Origin: Verrucomicrobiota bacterium | GTDB taxonomy: Bacteria > Verrucomicrobiota > Kiritimatiellia > Kiritimatiellales > Tichowtungiaceae | Assembly (NCBI GenBank): GCA_020853375.1 | Contig: JADYZA010000100.1 | Location: 1 to 13,686, forward strand | Reading direction: 5' to 3' | DNA: 13,686 nt | Part shown: positions 13,427 through 13,686 of the stretch, piece after piece | Position numbering within the stretch: the stretch's first letter is position 1 | Layout: every line of letters starts with the position of its first letter | Notes under the pieces: generated by a model | What the model was told of the DNA's origin: nothing | Seen by the model: only the letters and a program-made list of their open reading frames with translations | Database searches by the model: none | Position numbers and translations under genes: made by a program

Positions 13427-13686
13427 TCAAATCCCGAAAAAGGTTTTGCCGAGAGCACGGAGAGCTTTTTCGCGGTCGGTGTCTTTGACCGCGAACATGA
13501 TGCTTATTTCGGACGCGCCCTGATTGATCATTTCGATATTCACACCAGCCATAGCCATCGCCTGCGTCGCTTTAGCAGCCAGACCCGGCGTGTAATGCAT
13601 CCCCTCGCCGACCACCATGATAAGCGCCAGTCCATGATCAACCAATACTGCGTCAGGTTTCAGTTCGGCTTTGATGCGGGCGACAA
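13427..13686 (-). CDS. lysC: Aspartate kinase, C-terminal ACT-domain part
   Basis: This is a partial gene; the frame is open to the window edge, so the N-terminal kinase domain lies outside. About 86 C-terminal residues are visible. They contain the regulatory ACT region: DHGLALIMVVGEGM, then GLAAKATQAMAMAGVNIEMI, and the highly typical NQGASEISIMFAVKDTDREK, ending KALRALGKTFFGI. Aspartate kinase makes 4-phospho-L-aspartate, the entry to lysine, threonine, methionine and diaminopimelate synthesis, and ACT domains bind the end-product inhibitor. Whether this is lysine-type monofunctional or a threonine-sensitive form cannot be decided from this fragment. It precedes cimA on the same strand, but a 210-base repeat-filled gap makes independent transcription of cimA possible. 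Confidence 0.93.
   Translation of the reverse strand, partial: VARIKAELKPDAVLVDHGLALIMVVGEGMHYTPGLAAKATQAMAMAGVNIEMINQGASEISIMFAVKDTDREKALRALGKTFFGI

Noticed and set aside
13227..13430. A 67-codon minus-strand frame between lysC and cimA
   Set aside because: It is made almost wholly of the two repeat arrays and has no recognisable domain; repeat-derived open frames are expected by chance.

Overview
The window looks like chromosomal DNA of a moderately GC-rich, Gram-negative-type bacterium. My best guess is the Verrucomicrobiota/Kiritimatiellota/Lentisphaerota (PVC) group. The guess rests on overall family style: a GT39-like membrane glycosyltransferase, a CimA-type citramalate synthase beside aspartate kinase, a UPF0316 protein, a GxxExxY protein, and REP-like CGGCTCGCAGAGCCG hairpins. 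No rRNA or tRNA is present, so the placement is inference only. All genes except the first lie on the minus strand and are described in their own direction of transcription, from high to low coordinate.

Right end (13686 to 11153): the C-terminal end of aspartate kinase (lysC), a 210-base gap filled with repeats, then citramalate synthase (cimA). Between cimA and valS sits a compact 452-bp unit made only of a GxxExxY-family ORF (PD-(D/E)xK-like) with matching inverted repeats at both ends. It is clearly AT-richer than its surroundings and looks like an inserted element. Removing it would leave cimA and valS about 22 nt apart.

Middle (11152 to 5951): valS (valyl-tRNA synthetase), lipA (lipoyl synthase) and a GT2 glycosyltransferase are packed with gaps of 8 and 2 nt and are probably one operon. 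A consensus-like promoter overlapped by an inverted repeat then precedes an nfu-type Fe-S scaffold gene and a UPF0316/DUF2179 membrane protein gene. LipA needs two 4Fe-4S clusters, so an Fe-S carrier next door is a plausible functional link.

Left (5950 to 1): a 311-base gene-free stretch holds several hairpins, including a REP-like doublet. It is followed by a soluble NtrB-like sensor kinase and its sigma-54 activator partner (4-base ATGA overlap), a GT39/ArnT-like membrane glycosyltransferase, and fmt (methionyl-tRNA formyltransferase). The only plus-strand gene, the end of a TPR protein, converges on fmt and overlaps its 3' end by 62 bases.

Most of the window is ordinary housekeeping and envelope content. 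The accessory signals are the GxxExxY element, the second repeat stack downstream of lysC, the REP-like doublet and the operator-like repeat over the nfu promoter.
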